NCBI RefSeq assembly: GCF_003244315.1
Contig: NZ_QKWH01000006.1
Coordinates: 1 to 64,000 of the forward strand
Length of the DNA stretch: 64,000 bases
Reading direction: 5' to 3'
Source: Xylanimonas oleitrophica
GTDB taxonomy: Bacteria > Actinomycetota > Actinomycetes > Actinomycetales > Cellulomonadaceae
Shown here piece by piece: positions 15,764-24,780 of this stretch. Under the pieces are notes generated by a model. It worked only from the letters and a program-made list of their open reading frames with translations. It had not been told where the DNA came from and did no database searches. The position numbers were made by a program, and so were the translations under genes. Every line of letters starts with the position of its first letter. Position 1 is the first letter of the stretch.

Positions 15764-17269
15764 GTGTCCTCTGCGTCATCTCCTACGTCCCCCGCCGGGA
15801 TCCCCGGCACCGATCCCGCCCGGCCTCCGCGCCGCCTGCGCCTGCCGTCGTTCTCCGTGCAGGTCGTGCTGGGCCTGGTGCTCGGCGTGCTGCTCGGCTG
15901 GGCCGCCCTCGCCATCGGCCCGCAGGCCGACGGTGAGACGCCCAACGGGCTGACCACCACCCTGGCCACGATCGGCTCCTCGTTCGTGACGCTGCTGCGC
16001 GCCGTCGTCCCGCCGCTGATCTTCACGGCGATCGTCGCGTCCATCGCGAACCTGCGGTCCGTCACCAACGCCGCCCGCCTGGCCGGCCAGACCCTCCTGT
16101 GGTTCGCCGTCACGGCAGCGATCACCGTGGTGATCGGCATCGGCCTGGGCCTGCTGTTCCGCCCCGGCACCAACACGGGCGTCTCCCTCGACGACGCCTA
16201 CGAGCCCAGCCGCACCGGCACGTGGCTCGACTTCCTCCAGGGCCTCATCCCCGCCAACGTGCTCGGCCTGGGCGCCTCGACCCGTCTCGAGGACGGCGCC
16301 GAGGGCGCGCTCCCGGTGGCCAGCACGAGCATCAGCTTCAACGTGCTGCAGATCCTCGTCGTCGCGCTCGTGATCGGCATCGCCGCGCTGAAGTCGGGCG
16401 ACAAGGCCGACGCCTTCCTGGCGTTCAACCGCTCCGCGCTGGCGATCGTGCAGAAGGTGCTGTGGTGGATCATCCGCCTGGCCCCGCTGGGCACCCTCGG
16501 CCTCGTCGGCACCGCCATCGTGGACTACGGCTGGTCGTCGCTCGGCTCGCTCGCCTGGTTCGCCGTGGCGGTCTACGTGGGCCTGGCCATCGTGCTGTTC
16601 GTCGTCTACCCGGTGCTGCTGCGTGCCCACGGCCTGTCGGTGCTGTCGTACTTCCGCGGGGCGTGGCCAGCGATCCAGCTCGCCTTCGTGTCCCGGTCCT
16701 CGATCGGCACCCTGCCCGTCACCCAGCGCGTGACCGAGCGGAACCTCGGCGTGCCCCGCGAGTACGCGTCGTTCGCCGTGCCGCTGGGCGCGACCACCAA
16801 GATGGACGGCTGCGCCTCCATCTACCCCGCCGTCTCCGCGATCTTCGTGGCGCAGATCTTCGGCATCGACCTGTCGGTGACCGACTACCTGCTCATCGCG
16901 TTCGTGTCCGTGGTGGGTTCCGCGGCGACCGCCGGGCTCACGGGCGCCGTGGTCATGCTGACCCTCACGCTGTCCACGGTGGGCCTGCCGCTCGCCGGCG
17001 TGGGCCTGCTGCTGGCGATCGACCCGATCCTGGACATGGGCCGCACCGCGGTGAACGTGGCGGGGCAGGTGCTGGTCCCCACCATCGTCGCCAAGCGGGA
17101 GGGCATCCTCGACGTCGCCAAGTACCGCAGCGCCTCGGCGGAGGACCTGTTCGGTGACGACGAGTCGGCGGAGCAGGCGGTGCCGGCCGGCACCGACGCA
17201 GCCGACGCAGCCGGTGAGCGGGGTGCGTCGCAGGCCCCTGCGGAGCCGGAGCCCGCGACGGCCCGCTGA
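15764..17269 (+). CDS. Dicarboxylate/amino acid:cation symporter (DAACS family), candidate L-cystine importer
   Basis: A 501-residue membrane protein with eight helices and two re-entrant hairpins of the GltPh/DctA fold. The first hairpin reads SRSSIGTLPVT, helix 7 GATTKMDGCASIYPA and helix 8 IDPILDMGRTAVNVAGQ. The last two resemble the cystine branch (TcyP/YdjN: ..NGCA.IYPA.., DP..DM.RT..NV..) more than DctA (NMDGTA, ..EARALTNL..). This agrees with the cysteine-type leader peptide upstream. Predicted role: Na+- or H+-driven import of cystine. Dicarboxylate or glutamate uptake is the alternative. The GTG start has a good Shine-Dalgarno sequence. The last 45 residues are an acidic, Ala-rich cytoplasmic tail. 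Confidence 0.85.
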   Translation: MSSASSPTSPAGIPGTDPARPPRRLRLPSFSVQVVLGLVLGVLLGWAALAIGPQADGETPNGLTTTLATIGSSFVTLLRAVVPPLIFTAIVASIANLRSVTNAARLAGQTLLWFAVTAAITVVIGIGLGLLFRPGTNTGVSLDDAYEPSRTGTWLDFLQGLIPANVLGLGASTRLEDGAEGALPVASTSISFNVLQILVVALVIGIAALKSGDKADAFLAFNRSALAIVQKVLWWIIRLAPLGTLGLVGTAIVDYGWSSLGSLAWFAVAVYVGLAIVLFVVYPVLLRAHGLSVLSYFRGAWPAIQLAFVSRSSIGTLPVTQRVTERNLGVPREYASFAVPLGATTKMDGCASIYPAVSAIFVAQIFGIDLSVTDYLLIAFVSVVGSAATAGLTGAVVMLTLTLSTVGLPLAGVGLLLAIDPILDMGRTAVNVAGQVLVPTIVAKREGILDVAKYRSASAEDLFGDDESAEQAVPAGTDAADAAGERGASQAPAEPEPATAR

Positions 17270-17281
17270 CCCGCACGACGA

Positions 17282-17322
17282 GGGCCACCAGGCCGGGCAC
17301 CGAGCGTCCGGCCTGGTGGCCC
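17282..17322 (+). terminator. Hairpin terminator of the symporter gene, 15-base perfect stem
   Basis: Arms 17282-17296 and 17308-17322 are perfectly complementary, with an 11-base loop, 12 bases after the stop. The remaining 190 bases before the next gene show no other clear element. Confidence 0.8.
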
Positions 17323-17512
17323 CCGTCATGCCGCCGTGGTGCGGCGGCCACCCGTGTGGACCGCGGGTGGCGGGCCGATGAACCTCTGCGCCCGGGAGTG
17401 GCGAAGGTCCGCGGATCACCGCACAGTGGAAGCCGGTGCCGGTTCACTCCTCGGCCACCGTTGCGTGCAAGGATGCGCGGGTCCCCCGGTCCCTGTCCGG
17501 AAGGTCTGATTC

Positions 17513-19636
17513 GTGAGCACAGTGCCCAGCGAGGAGACGCAGACGGCTCGCCCGGCGAGCCGAGCCCGCCGTGCGCTGCGACGAGCCGGTGCGGCGTCAG
17601 CCGTGTGCGTGCTCGGTGCCGGCGTGCTCTCGACGGCGGCGGCGAGCGGGTCGCCCCACCTGTTGCCCGGTCCGGCCCAGCCGGCGGCGGTGCAGGTGCC
17701 CGGGGTCGTCGGCCAGGAGGTCACGATCGCGCGGGTCGGCGCCGTCACGGACGCGGACCCGGCCACCCTGGAGCAGATCTTCGCGCTGCTGGAGCGCGCG
17801 GAGCGGGACGCCCAGGAGTCCGGCCGGCCCCTCACCCCGGAGATCAGGCAGGCGGCGGCGGAGCTCGGCATGCTGCTCACCGCCTACCTGGCACAGCACC
17901 CCGAGGCGCTGCCGGAGGGGGCAGCACCGGTGCCGCCGGTGAGCGACGCCGTGAGCGTGCCGCAGGACGTCGCTCACGAGGACGACCTGGACTACCTCGG
18001 CGACCTGGCAGAGCCGGACGGCCTGGACGCGGCAGCGGTGGAACCGGTGGTCGACGGCGCGGACGGGGAGCAGGCGGGCGCCGACGACGGCGCCGCAGGG
18101 GCGGCCCAGCCCGCCGAGCCGGCTGCGGCAGCCGAGCCCGCTGTGCCTCCTGCGGCCGGCGAGCCGGCCGACGGTGCGCCCACCGGACCCGGGGCAGCCC
18201 CCGACGGCGTGGCCGCTGACGGCCCGGTCCCCGACGGCGTCGCCCCGGAGGGAGCCGAGCCGGCCGACGGCACCGATGCCCCCGCCCCCGAGGAGGGCGC
18301 GGCCGAGGACGGGCACGACCACGCCCATGACCACGAGCGCGACGAGGTGACGTTCGAGGACGTCGTCGTCGCCGCGATGCGCCTCGCCGAGCTGCTCGAC
18401 CCGGCCAACGCCTTCGGCGTCTCGGTCACCGTCCCTGGCGGTGCGCTGGTGGCCGACACCCCGCTGACCCGGGCGCTGCGCGACGTCGTCGCCCGGTACG
18501 GGCAGTCCACCGCGGGCTACAGCAACGGCATGATCCCCGACGACGTGCTGTGCGCGCTGCCGTTCGCCGCCGGGCACAAGCTGCGCTGCGACGCGGCCGA
18601 GCGGCTGATCGCGCTCAACGAGGCGTTCCGTGCCGAGTTCGGCAGGTCGATCCCGATCACCGACTCCTACCGGACGCTCGAGTCGCAGATCCGCCTCAAG
18701 GCCGCCAAGCCGGTGCTGGCCGCGACCCCCGGCTACTCGAACCACGGGTGGGGACTCGCCGTCGACCTCGGGGCGCCGATCAGCACGGGGCTGTCCCCCG
18801 AGTACCGCTGGCTGCGCCTCCACGGGCCTGACTACGGGTGGGACAACCCGGCGTGGGCACGGCTCGACGGGAGCAAGCCGGAACCGTGGCACTTCGAGTT
18901 CTTCGCCTCGGGTCCCGTGCCGCACCGGGCGCTCTCGCCGTCCGACATCGCGTGGGGCTCCAAGGATCCTGCCCGCTCGCCCCTGGTGACGGCCGAGCCG
19001 GCGTTCCCGCCGCCCGCCGCGGCGCCGGACGCCGCCGCCCCGGCCGGGGAGCCCGCAGGCCCGCCGGTTCCCGCCGCGCCGCCCGTGGGCCCCCCGTCGG
19101 TGCCGCCGACCACGACGCCGACCCCGGGCGCGCCGCGGCCCGCGCCGTCGGGCACCCCGACGCCGACGCCGAGCGGGACCCCGACGCCCGCCCCGCGGCC
19201 GACGCCGAGCCCCAGCCCGAGCCCGACGTCCCCGACGCCGAGCCCGTCGCCGTCCGCCCCCGCACCGTCGCCGAGCCCGTCGCCGAGCCCGACGCCCACG
19301 CCGTCGGACGAGCCGACCCCAGAGCCCTCGGACGAGCCGACTGCCACGCCGTCGGACGAGCCGACCTCCAGCCCGTCGCCGACACCCACCCCGTCCGACG
19401 AGCCGAGCGACGAGCCCGGTGACGAGCCGGCCCCCGCGCCCACGGTCGAGGTGCCCGGCGTGGCCGGGCGGAGCGAGGCCGACGTCCGCGCCGCGTTCGA
19501 GGCCGCCGGCCTGGTGCTGGTGATCGAGCGGTCGGGCGAGGTCGAGGAGCCGCGCCTGAAGACCCGTGCTCCTGGCGAGAAGGTCCCCGCGGGCTCGACG
19601 GTGACGGTGCTGCTGCCTGCCCGGGACGAGGAGTGA
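17513..19636 (+). CDS. Secreted M15B D-alanyl-D-alanine carboxypeptidase-like protein with C-terminal PASTA domain
   Basis: A 707-residue exported protein. After a basic N-terminus and a signal or anchor helix (about residues 25-47) comes a helical region, then a long Ala/Pro/Asp/Gly linker containing a His-rich patch ([12 protein letters not shown]). The VanY/M15B domain (about 345-480) has [13 protein letters not shown], the zinc motif [10 protein letters not shown] (S-x-H-x-x-G-x-A-x-D) and EPWHFEFF. A 140-residue Pro/Ser/Thr linker of degenerate repeats leads to one PASTA domain (about 645-705: [22 protein letters not shown]). It should trim stem-peptide D-Ala while PASTA binds peptidoglycan or beta-lactams. 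The GTG start has GGAAGG 8 bases upstream. A paralog is at 56707-57618. Confidence 0.87.
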   Translation: MSTVPSEETQTARPASRARRALRRAGAASAVCVLGAGVLSTAAASGSPHLLPGPAQPAAVQVPGVVGQEVTIARVGAVTDADPATLEQIFALLERAERDAQESGRPLTPEIRQAAAELGMLLTAYLAQHPEALPEGAAPVPPVSDAVSVPQDVAHEDDLDYLGDLAEPDGLDAAAVEPVVDGADGEQAGADDGAAGAAQPAEPAAAAEPAVPPAAGEPADGAPTGPGAAPDGVAADGPVPDGVAPEGAEPADGTDAPAPEEGAAEDGHDHAHDHERDEVTFEDVVVAAMRLAELLDPANAFGVSVTVPGGALVADTPLTRALRDVVARYGQSTAGYSNGMIPDDVLCALPFAAGHKLRCDAAERLIALNEAFRAEFGRSIPITDSYRTLESQIRLKAAKPVLAATPGYSNHGWGLAVDLGAPISTGLSPEYRWLRLHGPDYGWDNPAWARLDGSKPEPWHFEFFASGPVPHRALSPSDIAWGSKDPARSPLVTAEPAFPPPAAAPDAAAPAGEPAGPPVPAAPPVGPPSVPPTTTPTPGAPRPAPSGTPTPTPSGTPTPAPRPTPSPSPSPTSPTPSPSPSAPAPSPSPSPSPTPTPSDEPTPEPSDEPTATPSDEPTSSPSPTPTPSDEPSDEPGDEPAPAPTVEVPGVAGRSEADVRAAFEAAGLVLVIERSGEVEEPRLKTRAPGEKVPAGSTVTVLLPARDEE

Positions 19637-19643
19637 CCTGCCG

Positions 19644-20000
19644 GTGACGAACCACCCCGCGGCGCAGCGCCCTGCAGGCGCTCCCGCCGCCGGCGACCCG
19701 CGCCGGTTCCTGCGCGGCGGTCGGCTCGAGTCGATGCCCCGGCGCTGGCGGGACAAGCGTGCCGTGACCCGCTACCTCGCCACCGTGGCGCTTCCCGTGC
19801 TGCTGGAGACAGTGGGGGAGCGGGAGCTGACCCTGCGGCTGGCGGCGCTCGCGGACGACCCGGTGGGCGTGCGGCGGGCGATGGTCGACCTCGGCCTCGT
19901 GCAGCGCACCCGTGACGGGGCCGAGTACTGGCGCACCGAGGTGACCGAGTACGAGGAGCTCGTGCTGGCGGAGACGGTGCGGGAGGTCGGCGGTGAGTGA
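19644..20000 (+). CDS. DUF2087-domain protein
   Basis: A 118-residue protein with the DUF2087 pattern: FLRGGRLESMPRRWRDKRAVTRYLATVALP, then ELTLRLAALADDPVGVRRAMVDLGLVQRTRDGAEYWR. This looks like a small winged-helix-type domain with the LRR..LV..GL..R...G..YWR ending common to the family. No biochemical function is known. Family members are often linked to ArsR-type regulators. The GTG start at 19644 follows the M15B stop by 7 bases, and the end overlaps the YbaK gene by 8 bases, so all three may be co-transcribed. Confidence 0.8.
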   Translation: MTNHPAAQRPAGAPAAGDPRRFLRGGRLESMPRRWRDKRAVTRYLATVALPVLLETVGERELTLRLAALADDPVGVRRAMVDLGLVQRTRDGAEYWRTEVTEYEELVLAETVREVGGE

Positions 20001-20493
20001 GCAGCCGAGCGGCACGCCCGGTCCCGAGGAGCGCGCCCTGCGTGCTCTGCAGGAGTCGGGGGCGGCCTTCGAGATCACCCGGCACGGACCGGTGCGCTCG
20101 CTGGAGGAGGCGGCCGCGGCGCGCGGCGTCGCCCCCGGACGGCTGGTCAAGACGATCGTGGTGCGCCGCGGTGACGACGACTACCTGTTCGTGCTCGTCC
20201 CCGGAGACCGGCAGATCTCGTGGCCGCGGCTGCGCGCCCTCCTGGGCGTCTCGCGGTTGTCGCTGCCGGACAAGGACGTGGCCCGGCAGGTCACGGGCTA
20301 CGAGCGGGGCACCATCACGCCGTTCGGGTCGCTGCGGCCCTGGCCCGTCGTGGCCGACGAGCGGGTGGTGGGCGCGGGGCCGGTGTCGATCGGCGCGGGC
20401 GGCCACGGCGTCGGCGCCACGCTCGACGGCGACGAGCTGGTCGCCGTGCTCGGTGCCCGCGCTGCCGACGTCACCGACCCCGCCGGCGGATGA
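19993..20493 (+). CDS. YbaK/EbsC-family aminoacyl-tRNA deacylase
   Basis: A 166-residue YbaK/ProX-like fold: ITRHGPVRSLEEAAAARGVAPGRLVKTIVVRRGDDDYLFVLVPGDRQISWPRLRALLG, containing the conserved Lys of the LVKTIV strand, and later YERGTITPFGSL..PVVAD, the G-x-(I/V)-x-P-F/G block. Family members hydrolyse mischarged tRNAs such as Cys-tRNA(Pro); the exact substrate here cannot be told. The GTG start has a GGAGGTC Shine-Dalgarno sequence 5-8 bases upstream inside the end of the DUF2087 gene, indicating translational coupling. Confidence 0.87.
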   Translation: MSEQPSGTPGPEERALRALQESGAAFEITRHGPVRSLEEAAAARGVAPGRLVKTIVVRRGDDDYLFVLVPGDRQISWPRLRALLGVSRLSLPDKDVARQVTGYERGTITPFGSLRPWPVVADERVVGAGPVSIGAGGHGVGATLDGDELVAVLGARAADVTDPAGG

Positions 20494-20634
20494 CGGATCG
20501 CGCCACGTCCGGCGAGTACACGACACCGGCGGTAGTCTCGCTGGACGTCGAAGCACACGAGAGGGAACACTCGGGCGGGTCGCAGGGGTTTCCGCGAAGG
20601 GGCGCCTCACCGACCAGCAGAACGAGCGGATGAC

Positions 20635-21003
20635 ATGGATCTGGACGACACCGACCAGCGCAACGGCACCGGATCGGGGATCACGTGCCACTCGACGCCG
20701 GACGGCACGGTGGTGACCCTGTGGGGTGAGGTCGATGCTGCCCTGCGGGAGTCGGCGAGCGAGACGATGGCCTCGCTCGCCGCGCACAACGCCGGCAACC
20801 CCGTCGTCGTGGACGCGAAGGACGTCACGTTCATCGACTCCTCGGGGGTCGCGTTCATCCTCCAGGTGTACGTGCTCGGCCAGGAGACCGGTGCCCCGGT
20901 GACGCTCCGCGACCCGTCGGAGGCGGTGACCGAGGTCCTCGAGATGGTGGGCATCGGTGGCCGGCTGCCCGTGGTGCGCACCGCGGCCGACGTCCCCCAG
21001 TGA
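20635..21003 (+). CDS. STAS-domain anti-sigma factor antagonist (SpoIIAA/RsbV-like)
   Basis: A 122-residue STAS domain: VVTLWGEVDAALRESASETMASL, VVVDAKDVTFIDSSGVAFILQVYVLG. The D-S-S-G loop keeps the phosphorylatable serine. In the partner-switch model the dephosphorylated form sequesters an anti-sigma kinase; no RsbW-like kinase gene is beside it. A GTGA overlap couples it to the next gene (start 21000). The start is ATG 20635, chosen by domain fit, as the Shine-Dalgarno sequence is weak. The 141 bases upstream contain a TAGTCT that may be a -10. Confidence 0.83.
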   Translation: MDLDDTDQRNGTGSGITCHSTPDGTVVTLWGEVDAALRESASETMASLAAHNAGNPVVVDAKDVTFIDSSGVAFILQVYVLGQETGAPVTLRDPSEAVTEVLEMVGIGGRLPVVRTAADVPQ

Positions 21004-21734
21004 CCCCGGAGCGCAAGGACGGCGTGCGGACGCTCGCCGCGCTGCTCGTCGCCCTGGTGCTGCTCGCCGGGGTGGCCGTCGTGGTCGACAGGGGCGTGGC
21101 GTGGTCTGCCGAGCGCGGCCTGGCGGGCGCGGTGGCCCTGGGCGGCAGCGACGTCTCGGGAGCCGAGGTGGACATCCACGGGTTCCCGTTCCTCACCCAG
21201 CTCGCCGCGGGAGAGCTCGGCCACGTGACCGCTGCGCTGGGCGCCGGCACGTTCGGCGGGTACACCGTCTCGGACGTGCGCATGGACGCCCGCGGTGTGG
21301 AGCCGCGCGTGCCGTACCGGGTCGACGAGGTGCGGGTGGACGGCCTGCTGTCGCGGGACTCGCTCGCCCGCCTGCTGTCGGCGCGGCTCGACCGGGAGGT
21401 CGCCGTCGAGCCGGGGGAGTCCCCGGAGGCGCTGGCCGTCAGCACGACGGTGCCCGTGCTGGGCGTCGAGGTCGGCGTCGAGGCTCAGGTGGTGCCCACG
21501 GTGCTGGACGGCGGGGCGATCGGCGTCGACGTGCTCTCCTTCTCCCTCGCCGGTGCCGCGGTCGACGCGGACTCGCTGCCGGCCGGGCTCGGGGCGGCCC
21601 TGGGCGACGTGACGGTGCCCGTGGACCTGCCGGACGGGGTGGGGCTGCGGTCGGTGGCCGTGGAGCCCGGCGGGGTGCGGCTGCACGTCGAGGGCGAGCA
21701 GGTCGCGCTGTCACGCCTGCGGATCGGCGGCTGA
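21000..21734 (+). CDS. LmeA/DUF2993-family phospholipid-binding protein
   Basis: A 244-residue protein with one N-terminal membrane anchor (residues 9-29) and an extracytoplasmic beta-rich domain. The DUF2993 marks are VDIHGFPFLTQLAAGELGHVTAALG and a repeated strand pattern of alternating Val/Asp (VSDVRMDARGVEPR, VDEVRVDGLLSRDSLARLL). Mycobacterial LmeA binds phospholipids and supports mannan maturation in the cell envelope. The function of this homolog is inferred. It overlaps the STAS gene by 4 bases (GTGA), an arrangement that suggests obligate co-expression. Confidence 0.8.
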   Translation: MTPERKDGVRTLAALLVALVLLAGVAVVVDRGVAWSAERGLAGAVALGGSDVSGAEVDIHGFPFLTQLAAGELGHVTAALGAGTFGGYTVSDVRMDARGVEPRVPYRVDEVRVDGLLSRDSLARLLSARLDREVAVEPGESPEALAVSTTVPVLGVEVGVEAQVVPTVLDGGAIGVDVLSFSLAGAAVDADSLPAGLGAALGDVTVPVDLPDGVGLRSVAVEPGGVRLHVEGEQVALSRLRIGG

Positions 21735-21849
21735 CCAGGGCGCTCGCCCTGTGCGCGGGTGTCCGCGATGTGGTCCGGGATGCCGCGTGCGGCGCGGTCG
21801 CGCATCATCGCAGGCGAACATCTGCGTGATCCCAGGAAAGGGGCACCTC

Positions 21850-23451
21850 GTGAGCACCGACGGAGCGGCCACCCGGCACCGCCCGCGCGAGCAGTGGACC
21901 GGCCAGACCGGCTTCATCCTCTCGGCCATCGGGTCGGCCGTGGGCCTGGGGAACATCTGGCGCTTCCCCGGCGTCGCCTACGACAACGGTGGTGGCGCGT
22001 TCCTCGTGCCGTACCTCGTGGCGCTGCTGACCGCGGGCATCCCCATCCTGCTGCTCGACTACGCCGTCGGGCACCGGTTCCGTGGTTCGGCCCCGGCGGC
22101 GTTCCGGCGCCTGTGGCGCCGCCTGGAGGCGCTCGGCTGGTTCCAGGTGATGATCTCGTTCGTGATCGCCGTGTACTACGCGGCGGTCGTGGCGTGGGCG
22201 CTCAGCTTCTTCGTGTACTCGTTCGACCTGCGCTGGGGCGACGACCCGGCCGGGTTCTTCACGGGCACCTACCTGCAGCTCGCCGACGTCGGCGGCGCGG
22301 ACTCGTGGGTCACGCTCGACTTCGTGCCCGCCGTGCTGGTGCCGCTGGTCCTGGTGTGGGTCGTGACGCTCGTGGTGCTGGGCGCCGGTGTCGCCAAGGG
22401 CGTGGAGCGGGCCAACGTGGTGTTCATCCCGCTGCTGGTCGTGGCCTTCAGCATCCTGGTGGTGCGCTCGCTGACGCTCGACGGCGCCGCTGACGGCCTG
22501 AACGCGCTGTTCACGCCGAACTGGTCGGCGCTGGGTGACCCCAACGTGTGGATCGCCGCGTACGCGCAGATCTTCTTCTCGCTCTCGGTCGCGTTCGGCA
22601 TCATGATCACGTACTCCTCGTACCGGCGGCGCCGCTCGAACCTGACCTCGCCCGGTCTGGTCGTGGCGTTCGCCAACTCGAGCTTCGAGATCCTCGCGGG
22701 CATCGGCGTGTTCGCCGCGCTGGGCTTCCTGGCCCACCAGCAGGGCATCGGGGTCGGGGAGCTCGAGGGCCTGACCGGCCCGATCCTGTCGTTCGTGACG
22801 TTCCCGGCGATCGTGTCGCAGATGCCGGCCGGCCCGCTGTTCGGTGCGCTGTTCTTCGGGTCGCTGGTGATCGCCGGGTTCACGTCGCTGCTGTCGATCC
22901 TCCAGGTGGTCTCGGCGGCGTTCCAGGAGAAGTTCGGCATCGACCGCCGTCAGGCGTCGCTGCGCGTGGGCGTGGTGGCCGCGGTCGTCTCGGTGCTGGG
23001 CTTCTCGACGACGACGGGCCTGATCGCCCTCGACACGATCGACAACTGGGCCAACAACGTGGGCATCGTCGCCTCTGCCGTGCTGACCTGCGTGCTGGTC
23101 GTGTGGGTGCGGCGCGAGGCGCCGGCGCTGCGCTACCACCTCAACACCGTCTCCACGGTGCAGGTGGGCCGCTGGTGGTACGCGGCCGTGGGTGTCGTGG
23201 TGCCGGCGGTGCTGGGCTACATGCTGATCTCCCGGATCGTCACGTTGGCGGTCGACGGGTACGAGGGGTACGCGAGCTGGTACCTGGGCGTCTTCGGCTG
23301 GGGCACCATCGTGTTCCTCGTGGTGGGTGCGGCGGTGCTGACGGCTACCCGGTGGCGTGTCGACCCGGACCGCTACGACGCCTGGCCGCCCTTCCCGCCC
23401 GGACCTGCTGGCGGCTCTGCCGGCTCCAAGAACTCGGAGGTGTCCCGATGA
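21850..23451 (+). CDS. Sodium-dependent amino-acid transporter (NSS/SNF family), MetP-like
   Basis: A 533-residue LeuT-fold transporter. The first helix has the Na+/substrate signature GFILSAIGSAVGLGNIWRFPGVAYDNGGGAFLVPY. About twelve helices follow, with FFSLSVAFGIMITYSSY at helix 6 and the intracellular loop GFTSLLSILQVVSAAFQEKFG. It overlaps a tiny membrane-protein gene by 4 bases, exactly as MetP and MetS do in Corynebacterium glutamicum. There the pair imports methionine and alanine with Na+. GTG 21850 is preceded by AGGAAAG (21834-21840). Confidence 0.9.
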   Translation: MSTDGAATRHRPREQWTGQTGFILSAIGSAVGLGNIWRFPGVAYDNGGGAFLVPYLVALLTAGIPILLLDYAVGHRFRGSAPAAFRRLWRRLEALGWFQVMISFVIAVYYAAVVAWALSFFVYSFDLRWGDDPAGFFTGTYLQLADVGGADSWVTLDFVPAVLVPLVLVWVVTLVVLGAGVAKGVERANVVFIPLLVVAFSILVVRSLTLDGAADGLNALFTPNWSALGDPNVWIAAYAQIFFSLSVAFGIMITYSSYRRRRSNLTSPGLVVAFANSSFEILAGIGVFAALGFLAHQQGIGVGELEGLTGPILSFVTFPAIVSQMPAGPLFGALFFGSLVIAGFTSLLSILQVVSAAFQEKFGIDRRQASLRVGVVAAVVSVLGFSTTTGLIALDTIDNWANNVGIVASAVLTCVLVVWVRREAPALRYHLNTVSTVQVGRWWYAAVGVVVPAVLGYMLISRIVTLAVDGYEGYASWYLGVFGWGTIVFLVVGAAVLTATRWRVDPDRYDAWPPFPPGPAGGSAGSKNSEVSR

Positions 23452-23615
23452 GCGGTGCGGCGATCGCCCTGCTGGTGTGCGCGATCCTCGTCGTCTGGGG
23501 CGGGCTCGTGCTGAGCATCGTCGCGGTGGCGCGCCGCCCCGAGAGGTCGGACTACCCGGCCGGGGGGCTGGAGGACGACCGCGAGGACGGCGGCGTCAGC
23601 CCTCGCGACACCTGA
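23448..23615 (+). CDS. MetS-like small subunit of the NSS transporter (55 residues)
   Basis: A 55-residue protein with a single membrane helix (residues 4-26: AAIALLVCAILVVWGGLVLSIV) and an acidic tail. This is the usual form of the MetS/DUF small subunit found directly behind MetP-type transporters. ATG overlaps the metP stop (ATGA), with GGAGG at 23436-23440. In C. glutamicum the small subunit is required for transport by MetP. Confidence 0.85.
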   Translation: MSGAAIALLVCAILVVWGGLVLSIVAVARRPERSDYPAGGLEDDREDGGVSPRDT

Positions 23616-23655
23616 CGGGGGGAGGCGGGTGACGAGGGTCGCACCACGCCCGAGT

Positions 23656-23689
23656 TTGGGATATTCACCTCCGCGTGCATACTTATGCA
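23656..23689 (+). promoter_or_regulatory. Candidate promoter with palindromic operator ahead of the polar amino-acid ABC operon
   Basis: A -35-like TTGGGA (23656-23661) and -10-like CATACT (23678-23683) are separated by 16 bases. The -10 lies within a perfect inverted repeat TGCATA-CT-TATGCA (23676-23689), one of the least GC-rich spots in the window. The symmetry resembles ARG boxes bound by ArgR/AhrC. The regulator is inferred. Confidence 0.5.
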
Positions 23690-23787
23690 TGGCGCGGCCG
23701 CGCCGTCGGGTCTCCTGCTCCCCATGACGACAGGGATGTGGCGGGGGTCCGCGCCGGAGGTCCACCCCTAGCGATCCGGAGCACCCC

Positions 23788-24714
23788 ATGCGCACGCTGT
23801 CCGCCCTGCCCGTCGCCGCGCTCGCGGCCGCGACCCTCGTCCTCGGTGCCTGCACGACGGCGTCCCAGGACGCCGGCTCGGGCGGTGCCGCCTCCGGCAG
23901 CCCCGCGCCCACCCAGGGCTACGACGTCTCCGGCATCACCGCCGACGAGACGGTCGCCGCCCTGGTCCCGGCCGAGGTCGCCGAGACCGGCACCCTCGCG
24001 GTGGGCTCCAACCTCGAGTACGCGCCCGCAGAGTTCGTCGCCGCCGACGGCCGCACGCCCGTCGGGTTCGACATCGACATCATCCACGCCGTCGCGCAGA
24101 CCATGGGTCTCGAGGCCCAGGTGCAGTCCGCCGGGTTCGACTCGATCATCCCGGCGATCGGCAGCCTGTACGACGTCGGCATCTCGGCGTTCACCATCAC
24201 GCCCGAGCGCCTCGAGACGGTCACGATGATCAGCTACTTCAGCGCCGGCTCGCAGCTCGCCGTCGCCCAGGGCAACCCCTCCGACGTCGACCCCGCCGAC
24301 CTGTGCGGCGTCGTCGTGGGCGTGCAGACGGGCACCATCCAGCAGGACGAGCTCGCCACCATGACCACCGAGTGCACCGAGGCCGGCAAGCCCGCCATCG
24401 ACGTGCGTCCCTACGCCTCGCAGGCCGACGTGACCACCAACCTGGCCGGCGGCAACCTCGAGGCCATGTACGCCGACTCGCCCATCGTCGGCTACGCCGT
24501 CGAGCAGACCGACGGGGCCGTCGAGGCCATCGGGGAGATCGTCGACGCCGCGCCCTACGGCATCGTCGTCGCCAAGGACCAGCCGGAGCTCGCGCAGGCC
24601 GTCCAGGCCGCGCTGCAGAAGCTCATGGACGACGGCACCCTGAAGGACATCGCCGGTGCGTGGGGCAACGAGGACGGCGCGCTGACCCAGGCGCAGATCG
24701 ACCCCACCGCCTGA
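23788..24714 (+). CDS. Polar amino-acid ABC transporter, substrate-binding lipoprotein
   Basis: A 308-residue family 3 solute-binding protein. Signal peptide with lipobox LGAC (Cys22), then TLAVGSNLEYAPAEFVAADGRTPVGFDIDIIHAVAQTMG, a classic SBP_bac_3 opening in which a conserved Glu/Asp binds the amino group of the substrate. DVGISAFTITPERLETVTMISYF and a C-terminal helical lobe follow. It is anchored outside the cell and delivers an amino acid to the permease encoded next. The operator-like palindrome upstream hints at arginine control, but the ligand cannot be read from the sequence. Confidence 0.88.
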   Translation: MRTLSALPVAALAAATLVLGACTTASQDAGSGGAASGSPAPTQGYDVSGITADETVAALVPAEVAETGTLAVGSNLEYAPAEFVAADGRTPVGFDIDIIHAVAQTMGLEAQVQSAGFDSIIPAIGSLYDVGISAFTITPERLETVTMISYFSAGSQLAVAQGNPSDVDPADLCGVVVGVQTGTIQQDELATMTTECTEAGKPAIDVRPYASQADVTTNLAGGNLEAMYADSPIVGYAVEQTDGAVEAIGEIVDAAPYGIVVAKDQPELAQAVQAALQKLMDDGTLKDIAGAWGNEDGALTQAQIDPTA

Positions 24715-24780
24715 CCGAACCCCGCGAGCCGTGCCTGCCGACCCTGGCGGGCACGGCCGCCGACGGAGAAGGAGGGCCGC

